This document shows, piece after piece, positions 8,033 through 14,143 of a stretch of 15,647 nucleotides of DNA. How positions within the stretch are numbered: position 1 is the first letter of the stretch; every line of letters starts with the position of its first letter. The notes under the pieces were generated by a model, which was not told the DNA's origin, ran no database searches, and saw only the letters and a list, made by a program, of their open reading frames with translations. This DNA comes from UBA5862 sp002408105 (GTDB taxonomy: Bacteria > Pseudomonadota > Gammaproteobacteria > Pseudomonadales > UBA5862): contig JAXHVB010000055.1 in assembly GCA_034189125.1 (NCBI GenBank), forward strand, positions 1 through 15,647, read 5' to 3'. The translations under genes and the position numbers were made by a program.

Positions 8033-9202
8033 TCAGGTGCCTGTGTTGACGTCTGACGACCTGAGCGCGCAGACCACGCGGCGCAGCTCAGCCGCCGCGA
8101 AATCGACTTCAGCCTCGGTGGTGAACCTCCCGATGGACAGGCGCAGCGAACCGAGCGCCAGCGCCTCGTCCACGCCCATGCCGACGAGAACATGCGAGGG
8201 CAGCAAGCTCTCGGAGGTGCAGGCTGACCCGGTGGCAACCGCCAGGTCCTTGAGCGCCAGCAGCAGGGATTCCCCGGACACGCCGACAAAACCGAGGTTC
8301 AAAATGCCGCACACGCTGTCGTGCCGGTCGCTGTTCCGGACCACTCCATCCAGTGTACAAACCGCGGTCCACAGGCGTTCGCGCAACGCGGTGATGCGGG
8401 CCACTTCCGCGTCCATTTCAGCGCGTGCAAGCCGTGCTGCTTCGCCCATACCAACGACCTGGTGTGTCGCGATGGTCCCGCCCCGCAAGCCCCGCTCCTG
8501 TCCACCGCCATGCACCAGGGGGGTCAACTCGATGCGCGGGCGGCGGCGCACGAACAGGGCCCCCACCCCTTTGGGCCCATAGACCTTATGGGCGCAGATG
8601 GACATCAGGTCGACCTGTGCCTGGTGCACATCGATCGGGAGTTTGCCGAAACTCTGGGCGGCATCGACATGAAACAGCACATCGCGCGGTCGGGTGAGCG
8701 CGCCGATGGCGGCAATGTCAGTGACCGCACCGACCTCATTGTTGACATGCATCAGGCTCACCAGCCGGGTGTCTTCGCGCAGGGCCTCGGCGACCTGCTC
8801 AGGCAGAATCCGGCCGCCGGCATCGGGGCGCAGATAGGTCACCTCAAAGCCTTCGGACTCGAGAAACCGACAGGTGTCGAGCACGGCCTTGTGCTCGACA
8901 CAGGAGGTCAGGATGTGGCCACCCTGGCTCTTGAACCGGTGCATGACACCCTTGAGCGCCCAGTTGTCGGCCTCGGTGGCGCCAGAGGTCCAGAGAATTT
9001 CCCAGGGGGCCGCACCCAACAACTCCGCGACTTCGGCGCGGGCCTCTTCGACCAACTGGTCGGCTTGCCAACCATAGCGGTGGGACTTGGACGCGGCGTT
9101 GCCGAAGTGGCCGTCGATTTCAAGGCACTCGGCCATTTTTGCGGCCACCCGTGGGTCAACCGGGGTGGTGGCGGCATAGTCCAAATAAACGGGCATTCGC
9201 AT
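8033..9202 (-). CDS. iscS: Cysteine desulfurase IscS with shortened C-terminus
   Basis: IscS is a PLP-dependent cysteine desulfurase that supplies persulfide sulfur for Fe-S clusters and tRNA thiolation. It is 389 aa from ATG 9202. Numbering matches E. coli exactly: His104 (EHK), Asp180 and Gln183, PLP lysine Lys206 (AHKVYGPKG) and the persulfide cysteine Cys328 (GSACTS). That agreement supports this start over the GTG at 9232. ATG 9196 (MPVYLDYAATTPVD) is another candidate, with a GAGG sequence at good spacing. After residue 380 the protein ends in ALRSSDVNTGT, about 15 residues short of E. coli IscS (404 aa) and without the SPLWEM and terminal tail region. Downstream the usual iscU-iscA-hscB-hscA-fdx genes are missing; the next gene is ndk. 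It follows iscR by 29 nt, so it is probably under IscR control. Confidence 0.96.
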   Translation of the reverse strand: MRMPVYLDYAATTPVDPRVAAKMAECLEIDGHFGNAASKSHRYGWQADQLVEEARAEVAELLGAAPWEILWTSGATEADNWALKGVMHRFKSQGGHILTSCVEHKAVLDTCRFLESEGFEVTYLRPDAGGRILPEQVAEALREDTRLVSLMHVNNEVGAVTDIAAIGALTRPRDVLFHVDAAQSFGKLPIDVHQAQVDLMSICAHKVYGPKGVGALFVRRRPRIELTPLVHGGGQERGLRGGTIATHQVVGMGEAARLARAEMDAEVARITALRERLWTAVCTLDGVVRNSDRHDSVCGILNLGFVGVSGESLLLALKDLAVATGSACTSESLLPSHVLVGMGVDEALALGSLRLSIGRFTTEAEVDFAAAELRRVVCALRSSDVNTGT

Positions 9203-9231
9203 GGGCACCTCGGGCTCGGCGATGCAACCCA

Positions 9232-9705
9232 CTACGCGTGGCGGATGCGCAGGTTGCCTTGCTGGCGCACCCGCTGGCGCTGGCGTTCTGCCACTGCCTG
9301 CACGTCCCTGCGCTCGATCAGTTCAGCCAGCGAGATGCCGCTGAGAAAGCGGTGGATTTCGTTGCTGAGGTCACACCAGAGCTGGTGCGTGAGGCAGCGG
9401 TCGCCGCCTTGGCAATTGCCTCGGCCTCCGCAGCTGGTGGCATCCACCGATTCGTTGACTGCATCGACAATGTCGGCGACCGCGATCTGTTCGGCATCGC
9501 GTGCGAGCAGGTATCCGCCCCCGGGCCCGCGAACACTGTTGACCAAGAGCCCGCGCCGTAGCTTTGCAAACAGCTGCTCCAGGTACGAGAGAGAAATCTC
9601 CTGGCGCGCAGAGATTTCAGCGAGACTTACAGGGTTTTGTTGCGCGTGCAGCGCCAAATCCAGCATGGCGGTGACGGCGTATCGGCCTTTGGTGGTGAGG
9701 CGCAT
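9232..9705 (-). CDS. iscR: Fe-S cluster-sensing Rrf2-family regulator IscR
   Basis: IscR represses the isc operon when it carries a [2Fe-2S] cluster. It has 157 aa (E. coli 162). An N-terminal winged helix-turn-helix (MRLTTKGRYAVTAMLDLA, recognition region about 28-60, ending RGPGGGY) is followed by the cluster loop. The ligands Cys92, Cys98, Cys104 and His107 are spaced exactly as in E. coli (C-x5-C-x5-C-x2-H). The ATG at 9705 has a GGAG about 10 nt upstream. A type-1-like IscR site sits 63 nt ahead of the start, so autoregulation is likely. It lies 79 bp after cysE and 29 bp before iscS. The C-terminal tail after about residue 135 is arginine- and glutamine-rich and is not a recognised functional element. 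Confidence 0.97.
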   Translation of the reverse strand: MRLTTKGRYAVTAMLDLALHAQQNPVSLAEISARQEISLSYLEQLFAKLRRGLLVNSVRGPGGGYLLARDAEQIAVADIVDAVNESVDATSCGGRGNCQGGDRCLTHQLWCDLSNEIHRFLSGISLAELIERRDVQAVAERQRQRVRQQGNLRIRHA

Positions 9706-9760
9706 GGCTGGTCTTCTCCGCAGGAGTACAACAGGTTAGAGAGCGCAGCAAATTGGAGAC

Positions 9761-9788
9761 GCGATAAAATCCTGACAAAAATAGTCAA
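9761..9788 (-). promoter_or_regulatory. Putative iscR promoter
   Basis: On the minus strand a -35-like TTGACT (5 of 6 to TTGACA) at 9783-9788 is followed after 16 bp by TATCGC (9761-9766), a poor -10 hexamer matching only TAT. The -35 lies inside the predicted IscR site, the expected geometry for repression by occlusion. The -10 assignment is uncertain; a neighbouring T-rich hexamer could serve instead. Confidence 0.5.
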
Positions 9789-9792
9789 CTAT
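9768..9792 (-). promoter_or_regulatory. Predicted type-1 IscR binding site
   Basis: Read on the minus strand the 25-bp site is ATAGTTGACT, five bases ATTTT, then TGTCAGGATT. The left half matches the E. coli-type type-1 pattern (ATASYYGACT, 5 W/Y-rich bases, AGTCRRSTAT) at all ten positions. The right half matches 7 of 10. It contains the -35 of the putative iscR promoter and ends about 60 nt before the iscR start. The cysE stop codon (9785-9787) falls inside it. The consensus is recalled from known IscR biology; no scoring was run. Confidence 0.72.
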
Positions 9793-10627
9793 GTCCAGCG
9801 CCCTTCCGGGCCTCCTCGGGCACGCGCGACTCGGCGGCCGCGGCATCTCCATCCTGCTCGGCGGTATCTGTGAGTTCGATCAGCGCGTCTTCGATGTCAG
9901 GAAGCCGCTCCGCGCAATAGTCGCTGCCAAGTTCGCGCAAGGCCTCGCACATGCCGTTGACCTTTTCGTCGATGGCGTGCACGTGGGTGAGCAGCGCGTG
10001 GATCGACTTGGCCACAGGGTCTGGCACCTCGCGCCCGAGCCCGTAGGCATCGAATCCGTACTTGCGGCGGATGGCTTCGCGCTGTTCTGGCGAGACCTGT
10101 TGCTCGTCCAAAGGCTGGGGCTGAATCAGCCGCCCGGGCACGCCCACCACGGTGGTTGCTTCCGGCACATCCTTGGTGACCACGGCATTGGAACCAACGC
10201 GCGCGCCGTCGCCGATGCGGATGGGTCCCAACACCTTGGCCCCCGCCCCTACCACCACGTCGTTGCCGAGTGTGGGGTGGCGTTTGCCGGCTTCCCAGCT
10301 GGTGCCTCCCAGGGTCACGCCATGGTACAGGGTGCAGTCGTCGCCAATCTCGGCGGTCTCGCCGATCACCACACCCATGCCATGGTCAATGAAAAACCGC
10401 CGGCCGATGATCGCGCCTGGGTGAATTTCGATGCCCGTGAGCCAGCGCGCCAAGGTGGAGCAGAACCGCCCAAGCCACTTGCAGTTGTGGGTCCACAGCC
10501 AATGGTTGGCGCGGTGCAAGAGCACCGCATGAAACCCTGGGTAGCAGGTGACAACCTCAAACAGGTTGCGCGCTGCGGGGTCGCGCTGAAAGACGACGTC
10601 GATTTCTGCTTTGAGTGTCTTGAACAT
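9785..10627 (-). CDS. cysE: Serine O-acetyltransferase (short N-terminal-domain type) with helical C-terminal extension
   Basis: CysE acetylates L-serine with acetyl-CoA, the first step of cysteine synthesis. It has 280 aa. The N-terminal helical part is short (about 1-65), as in the EpsC/NifP/Pseudomonas type rather than E. coli CysE. The left-handed beta-helix of hexapeptide repeats spans about 66-168. Catalytic residues are in IDHGMGVVIGE (Asp81, His82) and KRHPTLG (His117). GVPGRLI near 162-168 closes the helix. Residues 169-280 form a predicted helical extension (about 110 aa) ending in an alanine- and glutamate-rich tail. The ATG at 10627 has a GAGAGAG purine stretch just upstream. It lies 17 nt after trmJ and just before iscR. 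Cysteine made here is the substrate for IscS, so the cysE-iscR-iscS order is functionally coherent. Confidence 0.93.
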   Translation of the reverse strand: MFKTLKAEIDVVFQRDPAARNLFEVVTCYPGFHAVLLHRANHWLWTHNCKWLGRFCSTLARWLTGIEIHPGAIIGRRFFIDHGMGVVIGETAEIGDDCTLYHGVTLGGTSWEAGKRHPTLGNDVVVGAGAKVLGPIRIGDGARVGSNAVVTKDVPEATTVVGVPGRLIQPQPLDEQQVSPEQREAIRRKYGFDAYGLGREVPDPVAKSIHALLTHVHAIDEKVNGMCEALRELGSDYCAERLPDIEDALIELTDTAEQDGDAAAAESRVPEEARKGAGHS

Positions 10628-10644
10628 TGGGCTCTCTCGCCAGA

Positions 10645-11388
10645 CTAGGGCGCCGAATCGGTCTGCGAACCGATGCGCGCCTGCACCGCGGTCAACATCC
10701 CGCGCACTATCGCCACCTCCATGCGGTCTGGGGCAACCCGCATCATCAACCGGCGCAACCGGGTGAGTACCTGTCGGGGGTTGTCCGGGTCGAAAAAATT
10801 CAACTGAAGCAAGGTGTCCTCCAGATGCGCGAACATGCGCTCCAGGTCCGCACTCGAGGCGGGTTCGACATCCCATTCTTGAGCCGACTGGTCCGCTGCA
10901 CTGCTGGCCAGTGCTGCCATGCGCAGTTCATAGCACAGCACCTGCACCGCCGCTGCCAAGTTCAGGGAGCTGTAGTCAGGGTTGGTGGGGATGTGCACAT
11001 GTGCATGGCAGCGGTGCAACTCTTCGTTGCTGAGGCCGGTGCGTTCGCGCCCGAACAGAATCGCGGTGCGGCCCGGTTGCGCCTCGCGCACCCGCTCCGC
11101 GGCAGCGCGTGGATCGACCAGTGGCCAGGGAATGCGGCGTTCGCGGGCGCTGGTGCCAATCACCAACTGACAGTCTCCAATGGCGTCGTCCAGGCTGTCG
11201 ACCACGCGCGCGCTTGTCAGAAGATCCGAGGCCCCTGCAGCCCGGGCCTCGGCGTCCGGGTCGGGAAACCGCTGCGGGCGCACCAGCACCAGGTCACCGA
11301 GCGCCATGTTCTTCATTGCACGCGCTGCCCCGCCAATGTTGCCGGGATGGGAGGTTTCGACCAGTACAATGCGCACGTTCGAAAGCAT
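10645..11388 (-). CDS. trmJ: tRNA (cytidine/uridine-2'-O-)-methyltransferase TrmJ
   Basis: TrmJ is a SPOUT-class methyltransferase that 2'-O-methylates position 32 of the tRNA anticodon loop. It has 247 aa (E. coli 246). The N-terminal RNA-binding signature is VRIVLVETSHPGNIGGAARA (5-23, key Asn17 and Arg23). The SPOUT knot includes ILFGRERTGLSNEEL (110-124) and IPTNPDYSSLNLAAAVQVL (133-151). A dimeric helical C-terminal domain occupies about 170-247. I chose ATG 11388 because it starts exactly at the family N-terminus; the 37 codons of open frame upstream have no similarity. AAGG lies 9-10 nt before it. It is divergent from suhB (166 bp between starts) and is followed by cysE after 17 nt. 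trmJ next to cysE-iscR is a common gammaproteobacterial arrangement. Confidence 0.95.
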   Translation of the reverse strand: MLSNVRIVLVETSHPGNIGGAARAMKNMALGDLVLVRPQRFPDPDAEARAAGASDLLTSARVVDSLDDAIGDCQLVIGTSARERRIPWPLVDPRAAAERVREAQPGRTAILFGRERTGLSNEELHRCHAHVHIPTNPDYSSLNLAAAVQVLCYELRMAALASSAADQSAQEWDVEPASSADLERMFAHLEDTLLQLNFFDPDNPRQVLTRLRRLMMRVAPDRMEVAIVRGMLTAVQARIGSQTDSAP

Positions 11389-11422
11389 GAAGGGACCTTG
11401 GGTGGATGCCGAATGGCGCGCT

Positions 11423-11428
11423 ATGGTA
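11423..11428 (-). promoter_or_regulatory. Possible -10 element for trmJ-cysE
   Basis: On the minus strand TACCAT is preceded by TGC, giving an extended -10 form (TGnTAnnAT) 35 nt before the trmJ start. No -35 hexamer of quality is present. Weak evidence; offered because a divergent promoter must lie somewhere in 11389-11554. Confidence 0.3.
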
Positions 11429-11513
11429 GCAAAGCGCTCTGCCCGGCCCCATGCCACAAACCATTCAGCACCCTCCACCACCCGCGACCAACAAGGCACG
11501 CGCAGTACTTTGG

Positions 11514-11519
11514 TATGAT
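11514..11519 (+). promoter_or_regulatory. Putative extended -10 promoter of suhB
   Basis: TATGAT is preceded by TGG, making an extended -10 (TGnTATGAT) 35 nt before the suhB start. The GGTATGATACTCGCC context resembles strong housekeeping promoters with a GC-rich discriminator. No clear -35 is seen 17 bp upstream, which extended -10 promoters can tolerate. The start of transcription would lie near 11526, giving a leader of about 29 nt. Confidence 0.6.
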
Positions 11520-11554
11520 ACTCGCCCCCTCAGCCAGTACCCATAGCCTTCTTC

Positions 11555-12400
11555 ATGCATCCGTTTCTCAACACCGCGGTTCGCGCCGCACGCCGTGCCG
11601 GCGACCGCATTGCCCAGGCCGTCGATCGACTGGACCTGGTCAAGGTGGACCAAAAGGCCCCCAATGACTTTGTTTCCGATATCGATCGTCAAGCCGAAGC
11701 GCTGATTATTGATGGCCTCAGGCGCGCGTACCCTGAACACGGATTCCTCGGTGAAGAAGGCGGACTGATCGAAGGCACCGGTGCCGGAAAGGAGCATGTC
11801 TGGATCATCGACCCCATCGATGGCACCACCAACTTTCTACACGGGATTCCGCATTTTGCGGTGTCCATCGCGCTGCGCATCAAAGGCCAGGTTGAACATG
11901 GCGTGGTGCTGGACCCCATCAAGCGAGAGGAGTTCACCGCCAGCCGGGGGGGCGGTGCAAGCCTGAATGGCAAACGCATCCGTGTCAGCCAGTGCAAGGG
12001 CCTGCAGAGCGCCCTGGTGGCCACTGGCATCCCCTTTCGCAACCACACCGACATGGAACGGCCGCGCATTGACAGCTACTTTCGCGCCCTGCGCGCTGTC
12101 GCCGATGCCACCACCGGTGTGCGCCGCGCCGGATCAGCGGCGCTGGACCTGGCCTATGTGGCGGCCGGGCGCTACGACGCCTACTGGGAGTACGGCATCA
12201 AGGAGTGGGACATCGCCGCCGGTGCCTTGATGGTGCAGGAAGCCGGCGGCCTGGTGAGTGACCACAGCGGCGGCAATGGCTACCGCACCGGGGGTGAAAT
12301 TCTATGCGGAGCACCCAAGTGCCACTTGGCACTATTGGAAGTGCTGCGCGAGTCGCGCAACCCCCAGACCACCTCGCCCAGCCCCAACCGCAAGGGGTAA
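11555..12400 (+). CDS. suhB: Inositol-1-monophosphatase family protein SuhB
   Basis: SuhB is a Mg-dependent inositol monophosphatase that also acts with the Nus factors in rRNA transcription antitermination. It has 281 aa (E. coli 267). Metal and substrate motifs are intact: GEE (66-68), DPIDGTTN (86-93, with Asp86 and Asp89), and WDIAAGALMVQEAGG (218-232, with Asp219). The N-terminus (MHPFLNTAVRAARRAG) aligns with the usual start. The C-terminus is slightly extended by a serine/proline/asparagine tail. It is divergent from trmJ with an extended -10 promoter 35 nt upstream, and starts a suhB-nth-thioesterase group. Gene position beside trmJ is standard for SuhB. A seven-G run (11946-11952) is encoded in the RGGGA loop. 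Confidence 0.96.
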   Translation: MHPFLNTAVRAARRAGDRIAQAVDRLDLVKVDQKAPNDFVSDIDRQAEALIIDGLRRAYPEHGFLGEEGGLIEGTGAGKEHVWIIDPIDGTTNFLHGIPHFAVSIALRIKGQVEHGVVLDPIKREEFTASRGGGASLNGKRIRVSQCKGLQSALVATGIPFRNHTDMERPRIDSYFRALRAVADATTGVRRAGSAALDLAYVAAGRYDAYWEYGIKEWDIAAGALMVQEAGGLVSDHSGGNGYRTGGEILCGAPKCHLALLEVLRESRNPQTTSPSPNRKG

Positions 12401-12442
12401 TGCCTTGGCTGGTGCGAAGCCGCCTGCTTTCCGGGCTCGCCG

Positions 12443-13141
12443 ATGAATGCGGCCAAACGGCGCGAGCTGTTCCAACGGTTGCGCGCCGATAACCCAAGCC
12501 CCACCACGGAGCTGGAATACGAGACGCCTTTTCAACTGCTGGCGGCGGTCTTGCTGTCCGCCCAGTCGACCGACAAAGGCGTGAACATCGCGACCCGCAC
12601 CCTGTTCAAGGCTGCGCCCACCCCAGCGGCAATGGTGTCCCTGGGTGTGGACGGGGTGAAGGAACACATCCAAACCATCGGCCTGTTCAACACCAAAGCG
12701 GCCAACCTGGTACGCACTGCTGAGCTGCTGCTGCAGCGCCACGGCGGTGAGGTGCCGGCGGACCGGGCTGCACTGGAAGCCTTGCCAGGCGTTGGCCGCA
12801 AAACCGCCAACGTGGTGCTGAACACCGCCTTTGGGGAACCCACCATGGCCGTGGACACACACATTTTCCGCGTGGCCAACCGCACGGGCCTTGGCCGGGG
12901 GAAAACCCCGCTGCAGGTGGAGCAGCGCCTGCTGAAAGCCGTGCCGGCGGAGTTTTTGCAGGACGCACACCACTGGTTAATCCTGCATGGGCGCTACACC
13001 TGCACCGCGCGGCGCCCGCGCTGCTGGGGCTGCTCTATTGCGGACCTGTGCGAATACCCGCTGTCCAAGCGGACCCAATGTGCCGAACAAGCTCCACCCA
13101 ACCCTGTTGTAACCGCTTCGAACCCACGAAACACGAAATAA
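12443..13141 (+). CDS. nth: Endonuclease III (DNA glycosylase/AP lyase)
   Basis: Nth removes oxidised pyrimidines and cleaves at abasic sites in base-excision repair. It has 232 aa (E. coli 211). The helix-hairpin-helix LPGVGRKTANVVLN is at 114-127 with the catalytic Lys120. The catalytic Asp138 is in VDTHIFRV. The [4Fe-4S] ligands are Cys187, Cys194, Cys197 and Cys203 (C-x6-C-x2-C-x5-C). All these numbers equal those of E. coli, which supports ATG 12443 although no clear ribosome-binding site is seen. The C-terminal tail past residue 211 (about 21 residues, proline- and asparagine-rich) has no counterpart in E. coli. It is 42 nt after suhB and 23 nt before the thioesterase gene, so co-transcription is likely. 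Confidence 0.97.
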   Translation: MNAAKRRELFQRLRADNPSPTTELEYETPFQLLAAVLLSAQSTDKGVNIATRTLFKAAPTPAAMVSLGVDGVKEHIQTIGLFNTKAANLVRTAELLLQRHGGEVPADRAALEALPGVGRKTANVVLNTAFGEPTMAVDTHIFRVANRTGLGRGKTPLQVEQRLLKAVPAEFLQDAHHWLILHGRYTCTARRPRCWGCSIADLCEYPLSKRTQCAEQAPPNPVVTASNPRNTK

Positions 13142-13164
13142 ACGAACCAAGGAACTGTCTGCCC

Positions 13165-13968
13165 ATGACCACTGCGCTGTTTGTCCGTGAGCATGACCTC
13201 TACGTGCCCCAAGCCAATGCCGCCGGCCCATGGGGCGGTGGCGCCCTGCACGGAGGCTCAACCGCTGGGCTGATCGCCCATGTGTTGGAGCTGGCCCGGC
13301 CGGACGAAGGCATGGTGCTTTCGCGCATCACCATCGACTTGTTTCGGGTGGTGCCCTCACGACCTTTGCGGGCGGTGACCGAAGTGGTGCGGCCCGGTAA
13401 ACGCATCCAGGTGGTACAGGCCTCGCTCTGGGACGGGGATGTGGAGGTGTGCCGGGCCCTCGGACTGATGCTGCGGACTTCCGAGATCGCCCTGCCCACC
13501 CACGCCCCGACAGCCGCCGAAAAACCGCCTGGGCCCGATGGAATCGAGGCCACGAGCCTGCGCGGGTCAGTCGCTGATGCCGATGCCATGCGCCTGCCGC
13601 CCGGACTGCACACCACCATCGAAGTCAAGCGGGTGAGCGGAGAAATGGGCCGCGGCGCGGGCTGCGCATGGATTCGCGTGCCCGTTGAAGTGGTGGAAGG
13701 CGTGCCAATGACCCCAAGCGTGCGTGCGGCCACTGTATCGGACTTTGGCAACGGCATCGGGCAACTTCACCTGCCTGATGGCTATGGCTTCATTAACGCC
13801 GACATCACCCTGCACCTGGCGCGCGAGCCTCAGGGCGAGTGGATCAACGTTGACGCCAAAACCATTGCCACAGCAGCAGGCCTCGGCACCGTGGAGACCC
13901 TTCTGTTTGATGCCGCGGGAGCCTTTGGCCAGGTGAGCCAGTCGATCCTCGCCAACCGGTTTGGCTAG
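13165..13968 (+). CDS. Acyl-CoA thioesterase family protein (TesB-like double hotdog)
   Basis: Probable thioesterase of the 4HBT_3/TesB-like group, hydrolysing an acyl-CoA of unknown chain length in the cytoplasm. It has 267 aa. The first hotdog carries GPWGGGALHGGSTAGLIAHV (21-40) and a strand TIDLFRVVPSRPL (56-68). A variable linker with proline-rich sequence lies around 105-130. The second hotdog has ATVSDFGNGIG (189-199, the TesB-like Asp193 region), GFINADITLHLAREPQG (208-224) and a closing GTVETLLFDAAGAFGQVSQS segment (241-260). The ATG at 13165 has AAGGA upstream with 11-nt spacing; the frame is open for 39 more codons upstream, but these overlap nth and show no family features. It follows nth by 23 nt. 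The physiological substrate cannot be inferred; fatty acid or degradation pathways are not shown nearby. Confidence 0.8.
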   Translation: MTTALFVREHDLYVPQANAAGPWGGGALHGGSTAGLIAHVLELARPDEGMVLSRITIDLFRVVPSRPLRAVTEVVRPGKRIQVVQASLWDGDVEVCRALGLMLRTSEIALPTHAPTAAEKPPGPDGIEATSLRGSVADADAMRLPPGLHTTIEVKRVSGEMGRGAGCAWIRVPVEVVEGVPMTPSVRAATVSDFGNGIGQLHLPDGYGFINADITLHLAREPQGEWINVDAKTIATAAGLGTVETLLFDAAGAFGQVSQSILANRFG

Positions 13969-14041
13969 CCTGCTCTGGCGGGCTGGCGGCTCAAGCCACC
14001 TGTATACGCAAAGCCCGCGGCACCTGCACCCTGGGTTCCGG

Positions 14042-14129
14042 GGCATGGCTTACTGGGTGTTGTCCGCTCCAACAGCCATGCCGCCGGGCGGACCGTTTCA
14101 ACGCCTGGGTTGCTGCACAGCGTTGGAGC
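14042..14129. repeat. Nested inverted repeats between thioesterase and integrase genes
   Basis: Two perfect inverted repeats overlap in the 175-bp space between the convergent genes. One pairs GGCATGGCT (14042-14050) with AGCCATGCC (14074-14082). The other pairs GCTCCAAC (14066-14073) with GTTGGAGC (14122-14129). The arms interleave, so both hairpins cannot form at once. A small CCGCC-G-GGCGG hairpin (14081-14091) lies within. No U-run follows on either strand, so an ordinary intrinsic terminator is not well supported, although a convergent junction would be the place for one. CTCCAAC and GTTGGAG resemble the attC ends RYYYAAC and GTTRRRY at 6 of 7 positions each. The remaining intergenic sequence (13969-14041 and 14130-14143) shows nothing recognisable. 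Confidence 0.5.
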
Positions 14130-14143
14130 TGCCGGACTCTGTG

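Noticed and set aside
7867..8289. N-terminal extension of Ndk by about 140 codons (frame open to 8289)
   Set aside because: The extension overlaps iscS, shows no similarity to anything, and the family start MAIERTLSIIKPDAV with a ribosome-binding site is at 7866.
8321..9739. 472-codon plus-strand frame opposite iscS and iscR
   Set aside because: Antisense shadow of two confidently identified genes; no motifs, odd composition.
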